A stretch of 64,000 nt of DNA from Saprospiraceae bacterium. GTDB taxonomy: Bacteria > Bacteroidota > Bacteroidia > Chitinophagales > Saprospiraceae. This document shows positions 55,393-64,000 of this stretch, piece by piece. Both the position numbers and the translations under genes were made by a program. Every line of letters begins with the position of its first letter. Within the stretch, counting starts at the first letter, position 1. The DNA lies in contig JADJJL010000001.1 of NCBI GenBank assembly GCA_016710265.1, positions 930,001 through 994,000 of the forward strand, given 5' to 3'. A model generated the notes under the pieces. It saw nothing but the letters and a program-made list of their open reading frames with translations, was not told where the DNA came from and did no database searches.

Positions 55393-55400
55393 CAAAAGTA
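55393..55400 (-). promoter_or_regulatory. -7 promoter box for the kinase-regulator operon
   Basis: TACTTTTG on the minus strand, 15 nt before the kinase ATG at 55377. Confidence 0.5.
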
Positions 55401-55428
55401 GATATTTTTTAGCTCATCGTCGCACACA

Positions 55429-55467
55429 TTAACCTTAATTAACCTTAGATAAACCTTGTTTAACCTG
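55429..55467. promoter_or_regulatory. four helically phased TTAACCTT direct repeats, candidate response-regulator operator
   Basis: Copies start at 55429 (TTAACCTT), 55439 (TTAACCTT), 55450 (TAAACCTT) and 55460 (TTAACCTG), spaced 10, 11 and 10 bp. They lie between the two divergent -7 boxes (55393-55400 minus, 55487-55494 plus) and cover the -33 region of the GLPGLI gene. OmpR-type regulators bind such tandem repeats as head-to-tail dimers. Confidence 0.7.
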
Positions 55468-55486
55468 GCCCTTTATTTACTCACTA

Positions 55487-55494
55487 TACCTTTG
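55487..55494 (+). promoter_or_regulatory. -7 promoter box for the GLPGLI gene
   Basis: TACCTTTG, 31 nt before the ATG at 55526. The fourth phased repeat ends 19 nt before it and replaces a -33 TTG. Confidence 0.6.
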
Positions 55495-55525
55495 TGCCAT
55501 TGTTAAACCAAATAATATTGATCAA

Positions 55526-56281
55526 ATGAAACCATTAAGTATTTTTATTTTATTATTGACTACGAATTTATTATGCATTGCTCAACCAAGCACTTCCGGA
55601 AAAATTGTCTTCAAAGAAACCATCAAACTCAATTTAGATTTCGGAGAAAACAATGATCGAATGGCAAAAATGGTGCCTAGCTCCCAATCGGTGGACAAAG
55701 TACTTTATTTTAAAGAAGAGCAATCTCTTTTTAAAAATTTAGACAAAGCAAATGATCTGGAAGTAAAACACGAAGAAGACGGAAATGACTTCCAACTGGT
55801 AATGAAAATGCCCGAAAGTATTATCTACATCAACAAGAAAAATGATGAATATATACATTCTCAGGATTTAATGGGTAAGGAATTCCTTATTGTTGACAAA
55901 CCCATAAAGTATAATTGGAAACTCACCGGAGAGCAAAAAACAATTCTTAATTACACTTGCCAAAAAGCAATTTTAATAGATACTTCAAAAAATGTCGCTG
56001 CCTGGTTTACTTCTCAAATTCCAATAGCTTATGGACCTGCAGGTATGATGGGATTACCGGGTATGATTCTGGCATTGGAAAGTGAAGACGGAGATCGAAT
56101 GAGCATAGCCACTTCAATTGAGCCTTTGTCAAAAGATTTCGAATTTACAAAACCATCCAAAGGTAAAAAAGTATCCAAGGCAGAATACGAAAAAATCCGG
56201 GACGCTAAAATGAAAGAAATGGGCGCAGTGGACGGAAAAGGTGGTGGAATAAAAATGATAATCAGAGAGGAGCGCAATTAA
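55526..56281 (+). CDS. GLPGLI family protein
   Basis: 251 residues with a signal peptide ending at IAQP. The family signature is present as YGPAGMMGLPGMILALE (the GLPG-I core), with YTCQKAILIDTSKNVAAWFTSQIP before it. GLPGLI proteins are Bacteroidota envelope proteins of unknown function, nearly always found beside TonB-receptor-like barrels and two-component systems, as here. The TonB-like gene begins 70 nt downstream. Control by the divergent kinase-regulator pair through the TTAACC repeats is inferred. Confidence 0.92.
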   Translation: MKPLSIFILLLTTNLLCIAQPSTSGKIVFKETIKLNLDFGENNDRMAKMVPSSQSVDKVLYFKEEQSLFKNLDKANDLEVKHEEDGNDFQLVMKMPESIIYINKKNDEYIHSQDLMGKEFLIVDKPIKYNWKLTGEQKTILNYTCQKAILIDTSKNVAAWFTSQIPIAYGPAGMMGLPGMILALESEDGDRMSIATSIEPLSKDFEFTKPSKGKKVSKAEYEKIRDAKMKEMGAVDGKGGGIKMIIREERN

Positions 56282-56351
56282 ATTGTAACGAATAAAAATT
56301 TTCTGCCCTTTGATTATTTATCAAATGTATTTTAAAATCAATCGTTAATTT

Positions 56352-59120
56352 ATGAGATATCTGTTCATTACATTTCTGTTTTCATCCTTCCTCTTTACAC
56401 AAATCTGTGCTCAAAAGATTTCAGGTAAGATTCATGATGAAACTAAAAATCCATTGGAATATGCTTCAATTGTTTTGCTCAATGCAGCTGATTCTTCTAT
56501 GCTCGAATTTAGTCATTCTGATCGAAAGGGTGAATTTACTCTGTACTCTAATAAAAAAGTGGACCAACTCCTTCAAATTTCATTTCTGGGTTATGAAACA
56601 ATTTGGCAATCCATACCAATATCTGATGTAGAAATTGTTCTTGAACCAATTTCTCTAAAAATCAGCTTTCAAATTTTAGATGAAATAGAAATCAAAGATT
56701 ATTTAAGCCCTATGAGCTATGGGAAAGACACGATACAATATAATGCTGCTGCCTTTAAAATCAAACCAGGTGATGTTGTGGAAGATTTATTAAGAAAATT
56801 ACCGGGAGTAGAGGTAGAACGCGATGGATCAGTAAAAGCCTTGGGTGAAAAAGTTCAAAATGTATTGGTCGATGGAAAAGAATTTTTTGGCAAAGACACT
56901 AAGATTGCTACAAAAAATTTGGACGCAGATGCAATAGATAAAATACAGGTGTTTGACCGAAAATCCGATAGATCTGAATTTACCGGAATCGATGATGGTC
57001 AGAAGGAAAGATCTATTAATCTAAAACTGAAAGAGGACAAAAAGATAGGATATTTTGGCACAGCGGAATTTGCAGGTGGAAATGAAGGCCGTTACAAAGC
57101 AAGGGCCAATATCAATCAATTTAGAAATAATATAAGGACTTCTTTTATTGGTTTAGCCAACAACATCAATGAACAAAATTTTTCTATAAACGATTACATC
57201 GAATTTATGGGAGGAATTGGTGCTTTGATGAGTGGATCTGGAGGAAGATTTACAATTGATCTCAATCAAAATTCAGGACTTCCCATTGGACTTGCCAATA
57301 ATCAGGGAATCCAAAATTCAATGGCAGCTGGACTCAACCTCAATTCTGATTTTTCAAAGAAAACTTCTCTTGAAGCATCCGTTTTTGGAAATCATATTAA
57401 CAATAATTTATTGCGTCATTCCACACAAGAAAACCTATTACCGGAAAATCGTTTCACAAACGATTCACGAGAACATCAAATTTCAACTAACTCTTCAGGA
57501 AGTTATTCATTAAGATTAAAATCAAAATTTGATTCTACACAAAATTTGGTCCTCAAATCTACCGGCTCCTTTGGATTAAACAATATTAATTCTGAAGGAG
57601 AGGGAAAAATATTTGACTTTGTGCCCACACTTCTAAATGAAAATAGTAACGACTTCGATATGGAAGATACCAATTTTCGCATTCTTGGTGACTTCCTCTG
57701 GCAGAAAAAAACTAAAAAACAAGGTCGCACTTATAGTTTCAATGGAACTGTCAATTTCTCAAAAAATAACTCAGAAAGCAAAATTGCCTCGATCTATAAA
57801 ATATATGCTCCATTATTTCAAACCAATCAACTTTTACAAAATCAGTTTGGTCTTGATAATGGATTATATTATAAAATGGAAGGTTCTTACACAGAGCCCT
57901 TGTCTAAAAAACAATATCTTGAATTTAGATCAACACTTGCAAACCAAAACAACAAAACCAGCAGTGATTATTATGACATAGTAAATGAAAATCCAATTTA
58001 TAATTTACTACTCTCAACCTTGTACCAAAGAGATTATTCACAACGCAATTTTGGAATAAATTATAGTCTTGCAAAGGAAAAATACAATCTCACCCTTGGA
58101 AGTAGATTCAAACACTCTACTCTGAATGGCATTGTCCAAGAAGCACCAAACAAAATACAAAACAATTTTAAGGCCATTCTTCCATCTGCCTATTTTACCT
58201 ATCGCTTTGGACTTTCAGAAAATCTAAATTTCAATTATTTCAGCGAACTAAATGAGCCTTCGTTGCAACAACTTCAACCGGCGGCTAACAATAACAATCC
58301 ATTGGCTGTTTTTATTGGCAATCCTAAACTTAGACCTGAACAATTGCACAACACTAATATTTCCTATATGAGGTATAGTGCTTTTAATTTTACCATGTTT
58401 TATGCTAGTTTACAGCTAAACTATACCCATGATAAAATAACTGAATCTTTGAACATTGACAGTTCATTGGTAAGAATTTACACTCCGGTCAATGTTAAAA
58501 ATGAATCTACTATTACAGGTAGATTTGAATACGATACTCCAATTCGGCCATTAAAAATAAAAGCAAGAATGATCCTCCGTGGTAATTACAATCAGAACCT
58601 TACCGTGATCAATGATGAACACATTCCAACCCAGAAGTTTGGATATGGATATAATTTTTCACTTGAAAATCGCAACAAAGATGTTGTTGATATAATAGTT
58701 GGTATTCGTGTCAATCAATCCCAGTCTGGATTTTCACAAAACCAAGAACTCAACCAATCGTATACTGAAAAAACGCTCTACTCAGAATTAGGAATCAATA
58801 TCAAAGACTGGTTTAGTCTTAAGTCTTCCCTTGATTATTTAAGTGTACGAACTTCCTTGACAGAAAACCAAACAGTGATTCCAATCTGGACTGCATCTGC
58901 CACTTTCTTCTTAACCAAAAACAAAAAATTGCGAGCTAACCTTAGCTGTTTTGATCTTCTGCAAAAAAACAAAGGATTTATAACAAATTCTCAATCCAAC
59001 TATACTGACATTGTCCGCACAAATGTTCTGGGTAGATATGTAATGTTGGGTTTGGCATACAATATCAAAGGATTTAAAAAGCCAAGCGGTGTAATCATCA
59101 ATGTTGGTGGAAGAGAATGA
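56352..59120 (+). CDS. TonB-dependent receptor-like outer-membrane beta-barrel protein
   Basis: 922 residues with a signal peptide ending ICAQ. An N-terminal carboxypeptidase-regulatory-like beta-sandwich (KISGKIHDETKNPLEYASIV, about 20-105) is followed by a plug domain (EDLLRKLPGVEVERDGSVKA; VLVDGKEFFGKD; IDKIQVFDRKSD) and a long barrel of alternating strands to the C-terminus. It lacks an obvious TonB box. It probably moves or binds a peptide or metal complex at the outer membrane together with the GLPGLI protein. Confidence 0.88.
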   Translation: MRYLFITFLFSSFLFTQICAQKISGKIHDETKNPLEYASIVLLNAADSSMLEFSHSDRKGEFTLYSNKKVDQLLQISFLGYETIWQSIPISDVEIVLEPISLKISFQILDEIEIKDYLSPMSYGKDTIQYNAAAFKIKPGDVVEDLLRKLPGVEVERDGSVKALGEKVQNVLVDGKEFFGKDTKIATKNLDADAIDKIQVFDRKSDRSEFTGIDDGQKERSINLKLKEDKKIGYFGTAEFAGGNEGRYKARANINQFRNNIRTSFIGLANNINEQNFSINDYIEFMGGIGALMSGSGGRFTIDLNQNSGLPIGLANNQGIQNSMAAGLNLNSDFSKKTSLEASVFGNHINNNLLRHSTQENLLPENRFTNDSREHQISTNSSGSYSLRLKSKFDSTQNLVLKSTGSFGLNNINSEGEGKIFDFVPTLLNENSNDFDMEDTNFRILGDFLWQKKTKKQGRTYSFNGTVNFSKNNSESKIASIYKIYAPLFQTNQLLQNQFGLDNGLYYKMEGSYTEPLSKKQYLEFRSTLANQNNKTSSDYYDIVNENPIYNLLLSTLYQRDYSQRNFGINYSLAKEKYNLTLGSRFKHSTLNGIVQEAPNKIQNNFKAILPSAYFTYRFGLSENLNFNYFSELNEPSLQQLQPAANNNNPLAVFIGNPKLRPEQLHNTNISYMRYSAFNFTMFYASLQLNYTHDKITESLNIDSSLVRIYTPVNVKNESTITGRFEYDTPIRPLKIKARMILRGNYNQNLTVINDEHIPTQKFGYGYNFSLENRNKDVVDIIVGIRVNQSQSGFSQNQELNQSYTEKTLYSELGINIKDWFSLKSSLDYLSVRTSLTENQTVIPIWTASATFFLTKNKKLRANLSCFDLLQKNKGFITNSQSNYTDIVRTNVLGRYVMLGLAYNIKGFKKPSGVIINVGGRE

Positions 59121-59152
59121 TCGCATGATGTTGAATTTTTGCAATGCAATAT

Positions 59153-59318
59153 TTATAGGCAAAGCAATCCAAAATCACGAAGCTCTTGAATTTGATCTTG
59201 AAACCACAATAATTCAAAGTCAGGATACTCACGTATCATAGTAGATTTTAGTTCTGAGTAAGATTTTAAATCCGTTTGCTTGTTCAATTTTATTAAATCC
59301 AACGCACTCAACAAGCAT
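59153..59318 (-). pseudogene. frameshifted C-terminal tail of the radical SAM protein
   Basis: Directly after the stop at 59319, a shifted minus-strand frame stays open for about 55 codons (RRSDAECLLSALDLIKL; SELKSTMIREYPDFELLWF; QIQELRDFGLLCL), ending in TAA at 59153-59155. It reads as a natural C-terminal helix bundle. One base must be removed near 59319-59340 to join it to the main frame, so the annotated stop may be an artefact. Confidence 0.65.
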
Positions 59319-61355
59319 TCAGCATCTGAACGTCTTCAATTCAAGAATATAGTTTTCTTGCTTATTGTAAAATTCCAATTTATAATAATCGATGATCAAA
59401 TCTTTTTTCTTTTTTTGAAAATTCGAAATTTGGGGATGGTGGCCAATCCATAAATATTTAGCATGTGGTTTGATTTGTATTTGATCTTCCTTCATTATAC
59501 ATTTAGAAATAAATTCCGGTTCAATGGAACTCTTTGGAATTTTAAAATCAAACCATTCTTGTAAAGGATATTCCAATCCAATACCATGCATATAATTGTA
59601 CAAAGATTTTTTCAAACCAAAACTAAATTGGTCATGGTCAATATTTGTTTGATCTTTAAACTCTATGTCATTGTTTGCAAAACTAATTTGTTTTTTATCC
59701 ACAACCAAACCGTAGCTTTCTGGGTCCATCCCTACAGGACTGTGGGCAGTCAATGCAAACTGATGCCAAAAAGCGGATTGAACAACTCCGATATCAAATA
59801 GCTGACGTACCATCTCAAGGCTATCTATGGTCTCTTGCACGGTCTGGCTAGGAAATCCATACATCAGATAGGCGTGGACCATGATTCCGGCACTGGTCAG
59901 ATGATCGGTCACCTTGGCAACCTGTGAAACCGTTACTCCTTTTTGAATGAGCTCTAACAATCTATCTGAAGCGACTTCCAGTCCTCCTGAAATTGCCACA
60001 CATCCTGAAGCACTTAATAATAAACACAGATCCTTTGTAAAACTTTTTTCAAATCGAATATTGGTCCACCAACTGACTATTAAATCTCTTTTTAAAATTT
60101 CTATGGCCAATTCTCTCATCAATGCAGGTGGCGCAGCTTCATCTACAAAATGAAATCCTCTGGTACCCGTTTGTGCTATAATTTCTTCCATTCGGTCCAC
60201 TAAAAGTTTGGCTGCAATGGGTTCATACAATTTAATATAATCCAATGAAATATCACAAAATGTACATTTACCCCAATAACAGCCATGTGCCATGGTGAGC
60301 TTGTTCCACCTCCCATCACTCCATAAACTATGCATGGGATTGGCCATCTCGATCACTGATATATATTTATCTATTAAAAGATCGGAATAATCGGGTGTGC
60401 CTAACTCTGTCTGATGATAATCCTGACATTGAATATCATTTATAAAAACTACTTGATCCTTTTGCTTCACAAAAGTTCTTTTCAAATCATGTATTTCTAT
60501 TTTTCCTTGAATATATGCATACAAATTTTCAATGGGGCGCTCTCCATCATCCAGGCAGATGAAATCAAAATAATCAAACACCCGAAGATCCGAAATCTCT
60601 CGAAGTTCAGTGTTTGGAAATCCGCCTCCCATGCAAGTTTTTATATTTGGAAATTGCCCTTTAACAAATTGTGCGCACCTGAATGCTGCAAATAAATTTC
60701 CTGGAAATGGAACAGAAAAACAAACCAACTCCGGTGAAATTTTTTCCAATCGTTTTGTCAATATATTTAGACTTACTTTATCAATATAACTTGGTTCTGA
60801 CATTAATTCTTTGTGAAGCTCTTCAAAAGAATTTGCAGATCGACCAAGTCTTTCTGCATAACGGCTGAATCCAAAATGGCCATCTACACATTCTTTGATA
60901 AAATCTGCCAAATCTTCCAAATACAAAGTAGCCAAATACTTGGCTTTGTCTTGTATGCCCATTTGCCCAAAAGCCCATTCCACATCCACCATTTGATCAA
61001 ATCTAGATGCTTGCGGCAGAAAATTGCCTTGTGCTATTAATGTGGCTAATGTAGGATTTTTTCCTTGAAGAAACTCAATCACTGCGTCTATGGTCTTTAC
61101 ATATTCATGCCAAAGCGTGTATATTCTTTGGGCACTATGAGACCATGTTATCTGCTTCTGAGCTGGTTTCATGCTCAGTAATCCTTGTTTTGAAAATATT
61201 TCCAGGATCACTTCTATACCTAGATCCATCTGGAAAGAGGATATGCTTTTAGTATTGAGAAATCCTTTTAAATATGCAGTAGCAGGATACGGCGTATTCA
61301 ATTGTGTAAATGGAGGGGTAATTAGAAAAATACTTTTCAAAAAATATATTTTCAC
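59319..61355 (-). CDS. B12-binding-domain radical SAM protein
   Basis: 678 residues as read, from a GTG start at 61355; the opening IFLITPPFTQLNTPYPATAY is conserved in the family. A B12-binding-like domain lies at about 210-310 (VCFSVPFPGNLFAAFRCAQF; CMGGGFPNTELREI; LDDGERPIENLY). The radical SAM cluster is C359-C363-C366 in GCYWGKCTFCDIS. GGLEVASDRLLELIQKGVT and VHAYLMYGFPSQTVQETID complete the barrel. Such enzymes use an adenosyl radical with or without cobalamin for C-methylation or skeletal change. Substrate unknown. A TACTTTTG box overlaps the GTG, so either the start or this box is misassigned. A short C-terminal extension continues in another frame to 59153. Confidence 0.85.
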   Translation of the reverse strand: MKIYFLKSIFLITPPFTQLNTPYPATAYLKGFLNTKSISSFQMDLGIEVILEIFSKQGLLSMKPAQKQITWSHSAQRIYTLWHEYVKTIDAVIEFLQGKNPTLATLIAQGNFLPQASRFDQMVDVEWAFGQMGIQDKAKYLATLYLEDLADFIKECVDGHFGFSRYAERLGRSANSFEELHKELMSEPSYIDKVSLNILTKRLEKISPELVCFSVPFPGNLFAAFRCAQFVKGQFPNIKTCMGGGFPNTELREISDLRVFDYFDFICLDDGERPIENLYAYIQGKIEIHDLKRTFVKQKDQVVFINDIQCQDYHQTELGTPDYSDLLIDKYISVIEMANPMHSLWSDGRWNKLTMAHGCYWGKCTFCDISLDYIKLYEPIAAKLLVDRMEEIIAQTGTRGFHFVDEAAPPALMRELAIEILKRDLIVSWWTNIRFEKSFTKDLCLLLSASGCVAISGGLEVASDRLLELIQKGVTVSQVAKVTDHLTSAGIMVHAYLMYGFPSQTVQETIDSLEMVRQLFDIGVVQSAFWHQFALTAHSPVGMDPESYGLVVDKKQISFANNDIEFKDQTNIDHDQFSFGLKKSLYNYMHGIGLEYPLQEWFDFKIPKSSIEPEFISKCIMKEDQIQIKPHAKYLWIGHHPQISNFQKKKKDLIIDYYKLEFYNKQENYILELKTFRC

Positions 61356-61493
61356 AAAAGTAATGTAATTGCAGATCTCAACGAAATGAAGATTTAATGT
61401 AATACTACTAAAAAAACAAAACCATTATTTCTTAAAACAGTAATTATACTGATGTGAAATTTTATTGACAGGAAAAACTACCAACGATTGATC

Positions 61494-61880
61494 CTAATTA
61501 AGACTTCCATATTCCTTGTAAATCTCTTCTTGCCTTGGGTAAAAAATAAATTGTGCTCCCAACTCGGACAGTACGAATAAACATAGATGCCTCTCATGTT
61601 TTTTGTACAATGTTTTAAACTCATCAATTTTGTCGGTAAATAATATATTCTTGACCACGAATTCTTCCAGACTGGAAGCTTGAACCGACCAAATACCTGT
61701 TTTTTCTGAAGCTTCTATCAATGGAACACCCATTTCGAGATTTTGCTGGTGCATAATAAAAATGGGATATAAACTCACTTCCTGATCCAGCATAATTTCC
61801 ATGGCTTCATTCATAGCCTTGCGATATCGGCGTAAATCTTCTTCTAATGCAAGATACTTTTGTATGCTAGGTTTTTCCAT
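61494..61880 (-). CDS. small conserved hypothetical protein
   Basis: 128 residues from the ATG at 61880; a TTG three codons upstream is less likely. Mostly helical by composition (EEDLRRYRKAMNEAMEIML near the start) with FIMHQQNLEMGVPLIEASE and LCLFVLSELGAQFIFYPRQ later. No signal peptide or membrane segment, and no family recognised. It lies 47 nt after rlmD on the same strand and is probably co-transcribed with it. Confidence 0.6.
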   Translation of the reverse strand: MEKPSIQKYLALEEDLRRYRKAMNEAMEIMLDQEVSLYPIFIMHQQNLEMGVPLIEASEKTGIWSVQASSLEEFVVKNILFTDKIDEFKTLYKKHERHLCLFVLSELGAQFIFYPRQEEIYKEYGSLN

Positions 61881-61927
61881 ATCCGACAAACAGGTTGTAT
61901 TAATTTTGGTTTATAAAAATAGAATAC

Positions 61928-63340
61928 TTAGATTTTTTTTAATTCCAATAAACTGACGGCTTCTATATGGCTGGTGTGTGGAAACATATCCACTGGTTTT
62001 AATTTTAACAAGTGGTATTTCTCTGATAAAATTTTTAAATCTCTGGCCAATGTTGCAGGATTACAACTTACATATACAATCCTCTCTGGTTGGAATTCAA
62101 GGATGGTTTGACAAACATCTGGATGCAATCCATTTCGCGGTGGATCTACAATCATAACATCAGGAAAACCATGCTCTTCCGCGAATTCTTTGGTAAGTAC
62201 TTTCCGAACATCGCCACTTACAAATTGAGCATTCTCAATTTTATTTATTTCAGCATTAACTTTTGCATCTTCAATAGCCGCTTCTATCTCCTCGATCCCT
62301 ACCACTTTGGCGGCAGATTTTGCTAAAAACAAACCTATACTTCCAACTCCACAATACAAATCATAGACCGTTTGACTTCCTTCTAGCGATGCATAATCTC
62401 TTACAGTTTGATATAGTGCAACAGCTTGGCGGGTATTCGTTTGAAAAAATGACTTTGGTCCAATATTAAAGTTTACATGCTCCAATGATTCCTTCAAATA
62501 ATCCTCTCCAAATATTTTATAACAAGTAAGTGGTGCCCATGAATCATTCAGGCTTTTATTTTCTGCAACATAGCAACTGACAATTTCTGGAAAACGAAGT
62601 TTAATTTCTTGAAATAAGTTTGGCAATTTTTCATCATCCCGATCTGATACAGCCAAAACAAGCATGATCTGATTATTAAGATTGGTCCGCACAATCATGT
62701 TTCGCAAAAGTCCTTGATGGCTTTTAATATCGTAATAGGTCCAATCAATGCCAGAAGTATATTCCCGGATGAAATTTTTAATTTGGTTGCTCTTGTCATT
62801 CTGCAAATAACAAATGTCAATGTCTATAACTTTGTTAAATGATTCTGGTCTATGAAATCCAAGTGCCTTGGAAGACAATTGTTGTTCTTTATGAAGCATC
62901 TCCGCTTGAGTGAGCCACTTGTGATTTGAAAAAGTAAATTCCAATTTATTTCGATACCACTCAGTTTGTGGTGCTTTTAAAATGGGTTCAAAAACATCCG
63001 CTTCCAACCCTGCTATTCTTTTAACTGCGTCTAAAACTTGCTTTTGTTTTTGATTGGCCTGTTCCTGATATGCAAAATCCTGCCAGCTGCAACCACCACA
63101 ATTTCCAAAATAAGAACAAAATGATTTTGTTCTATGAATTGATGGTTCTATTATCTCCAATACCCTGCCTTGCCAAACTCCCTTACTTTTTTTGTAGAGC
63201 AAAGCAGATATTTTATCTCCAGGCACTGCATTGCGGACAAAAGCTACCAATCCTTCTTCTGTCTTGCCAACTGCTGTACCTTTGTGTCCAATATCTGTAA
63301 TATTTAAAACGACTTGTTTGGGATTTTTAATTCTAGGCAT
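61928..63340 (-). CDS. rlmD: 23S rRNA (uracil-C5)-methyltransferase RlmD family
   Basis: 470 residues. N-terminal TRAM domain (about 5-60, DIGHKGTAVGKTEEGLVAFV), 4Fe-4S cysteines in CSYFGNCGGCSWQ, and a C-terminal SAM-binding methyltransferase domain with VYDLYCGVGSIGLFLA, VIVDPPRNGLHPDV and the catalytic-cysteine segment YVSCNPATLARD. It makes 5-methyluridine in 23S rRNA; RlmD versus RlmC or TrmA-type specificity cannot be proven from sequence. It lies 8 nt after the OmpA-family gene in the same direction. Confidence 0.93.
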   Translation of the reverse strand: MPRIKNPKQVVLNITDIGHKGTAVGKTEEGLVAFVRNAVPGDKISALLYKKSKGVWQGRVLEIIEPSIHRTKSFCSYFGNCGGCSWQDFAYQEQANQKQKQVLDAVKRIAGLEADVFEPILKAPQTEWYRNKLEFTFSNHKWLTQAEMLHKEQQLSSKALGFHRPESFNKVIDIDICYLQNDKSNQIKNFIREYTSGIDWTYYDIKSHQGLLRNMIVRTNLNNQIMLVLAVSDRDDEKLPNLFQEIKLRFPEIVSCYVAENKSLNDSWAPLTCYKIFGEDYLKESLEHVNFNIGPKSFFQTNTRQAVALYQTVRDYASLEGSQTVYDLYCGVGSIGLFLAKSAAKVVGIEEIEAAIEDAKVNAEINKIENAQFVSGDVRKVLTKEFAEEHGFPDVMIVDPPRNGLHPDVCQTILEFQPERIVYVSCNPATLARDLKILSEKYHLLKLKPVDMFPHTSHIEAVSLLELKKI

Positions 63341-63348
63341 AAATAATT

Positions 63349-64000
63349 TTAATGGATAATCTCAAATTCTGTTCTCCTGTTTTGTTGTCTTCCTTCTGCC
63401 GTTTCATTACTTTTAATTGGAGCTTCTTCACCCTTTCCTTCCGTTATCATTCTACTTTCATGAATTCCCTTTGTCAGCAAATAATTTCTAACGGCTATTG
63501 CTCGAGACAAAGACAAATTTTTATTGAAGTTTGTCTCACCAACATTGTCGGTATGACCAGTAATTTTAATTCGAATTTTTTCATTTTTACTTAACCAATC
63601 TGAAAGTAGGTTTAGCTCATAATGTGATTCAGACTTTAATTCATCGGATGAAAATTCAAAGAAAACATTTTTTAAAATAACTGTGGTATTGCTTTTTTGA
63701 ACAGGATAAAGCGATATGATGAGTTTGCGTGGATTTAAATAACTTCCAGGATTTTCAGAGGTATTTACATGTTCAAAATGTGTGATAAAATTTTTTTGAT
63801 TAATTTGCAGTGCAAATCTTTCCTGTACAGGCAGAGTAACCAATAATCTTCCGGATGGATCGGTCATATTTTTATAAAACATTTGTGATGATGTTAAATT
63901 ATAGATATTGACGTCCGCCATCATTCCAAGATTTGTTGATCCATTTTTGACAATCAATTCTAGATATTCCGAAGACTTTGGTCTTAAATTTTCTGGTATA
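63349..64000 (-). CDS. OmpA-family outer-membrane/peptidoglycan-binding protein, 5' end outside window
   Basis: The minus-strand frame is open from the window edge to the stop at 63349, about 217 codons; the true start lies beyond 64000. The C-terminal domain (about 115 residues) is an OmpA-like peptidoglycan-binding domain: VFFEFSSDELKSESHYELN, IRIKITGHTDNVGETNFN, LSLSRAIAVRNYLLTKGI and EGRQQNRRTEFEI. Before it is a carboxypeptidase-regulatory-like beta-domain (VNIYNLTSSQMFYKNMTDP; GRLLVTLPVQERFALQI), the usual TPR-CarbReg-OmpA layout of T9SS-associated PorE-like proteins in Bacteroidota. Assignment to PorE cannot be made without the N-terminus. Confidence 0.9.
   Translation of the reverse strand, partial: IPENLRPKSSEYLELIVKNGSTNLGMMADVNIYNLTSSQMFYKNMTDPSGRLLVTLPVQERFALQINQKNFITHFEHVNTSENPGSYLNPRKLIISLYPVQKSNTTVILKNVFFEFSSDELKSESHYELNLLSDWLSKNEKIRIKITGHTDNVGETNFNKNLSLSRAIAVRNYLLTKGIHESRMITEGKGEEAPIKSNETAEGRQQNRRTEFEIIH

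Overview
The window looks like a chromosome segment of a low-G+C Bacteroidota bacterium, most likely of the Saprospiraceae type. Four lines of evidence point there. Several secreted proteins end in a type IX secretion (T9SS) C-terminal sorting domain. Bacteroidota-restricted families occur (DUF4270, DUF4290, DUF4293, GLPGLI, DUF2911). Promoters follow the Bacteroidota TAnnTTTG -7 consensus. Start codons are preceded by A-rich sequence rather than Shine-Dalgarno sites. The genus cannot be told from the sequence alone.

Layout. 1-2.9 kb (minus): an incomplete PLP trans-sulfuration enzyme and a two-subunit transketolase. 3-9.9 kb (plus): two exported amidohydrolase-like proteins, a Tat-type Gfo/Idh/MocA oxidoreductase and a TPR lipoprotein. 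10-16.2 kb (minus): a DinB/DUF1569-like protein with fabG, then the run glgA-DUF4270-glmS-DUF4290. 16.2-17.4 kb is a noncoding block of hairpin-forming repeats. 17.4-21.4 kb: recA, divergent hutH and a PagL-like lipid A deacylase. 21.4-29.5 kb is an accessory region. It has a T9SS-cargo/beta-barrel pair present twice (one pair with a decayed cargo gene, the other with a frameshifted barrel gene), a small lipoprotein and a 1323-residue Kelch-like T9SS protein. 29.8-34.7 kb: pirin, an extradiol dioxygenase, and a flavoprotein/polyferredoxin pair. 35-39.6 kb: two T9SS proteins, queD, rpsT, DUF4293 and a secreted HMA-domain protein.

39.8-45.1 kb is the most interesting part. A frame-disrupted FAD amine oxidase is followed by a class III adenylate cyclase. 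Divergent from the cyclase lie a family 2B encapsulin shell gene (HK97-type fold with a cyclic-nucleotide-binding insert) and, 15 nt downstream, an intact terpene synthase of the 2-methylisoborneol-synthase type that carries the N-terminal LG-motif extension typical of encapsulin cargo. The shell gene is broken by three frameshifts and one in-frame TGA as read here.

45.5-48.9 kb: a GH130 phosphorylase and a large GT4 fusion glycosyltransferase. 49-53 kb: a beta-barrel gene, a BNR-repeat lipoprotein, a membrane one-component winged-helix regulator and a DUF2911-TPR protein. 53.3-59.1 kb: an OmpR-type two-component system divergent from a GLPGLI/TonB-receptor-like pair, with four helically phased TTAACC repeats between them. 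59.2-64 kb (minus): a B12-binding radical SAM protein, a small conserved protein, rlmD and an incomplete OmpA-family protein.

Six genes carry single-base frame disruptions, several in short homopolymers. Residual assembly error must therefore be excluded before any of them is called a pseudogene.
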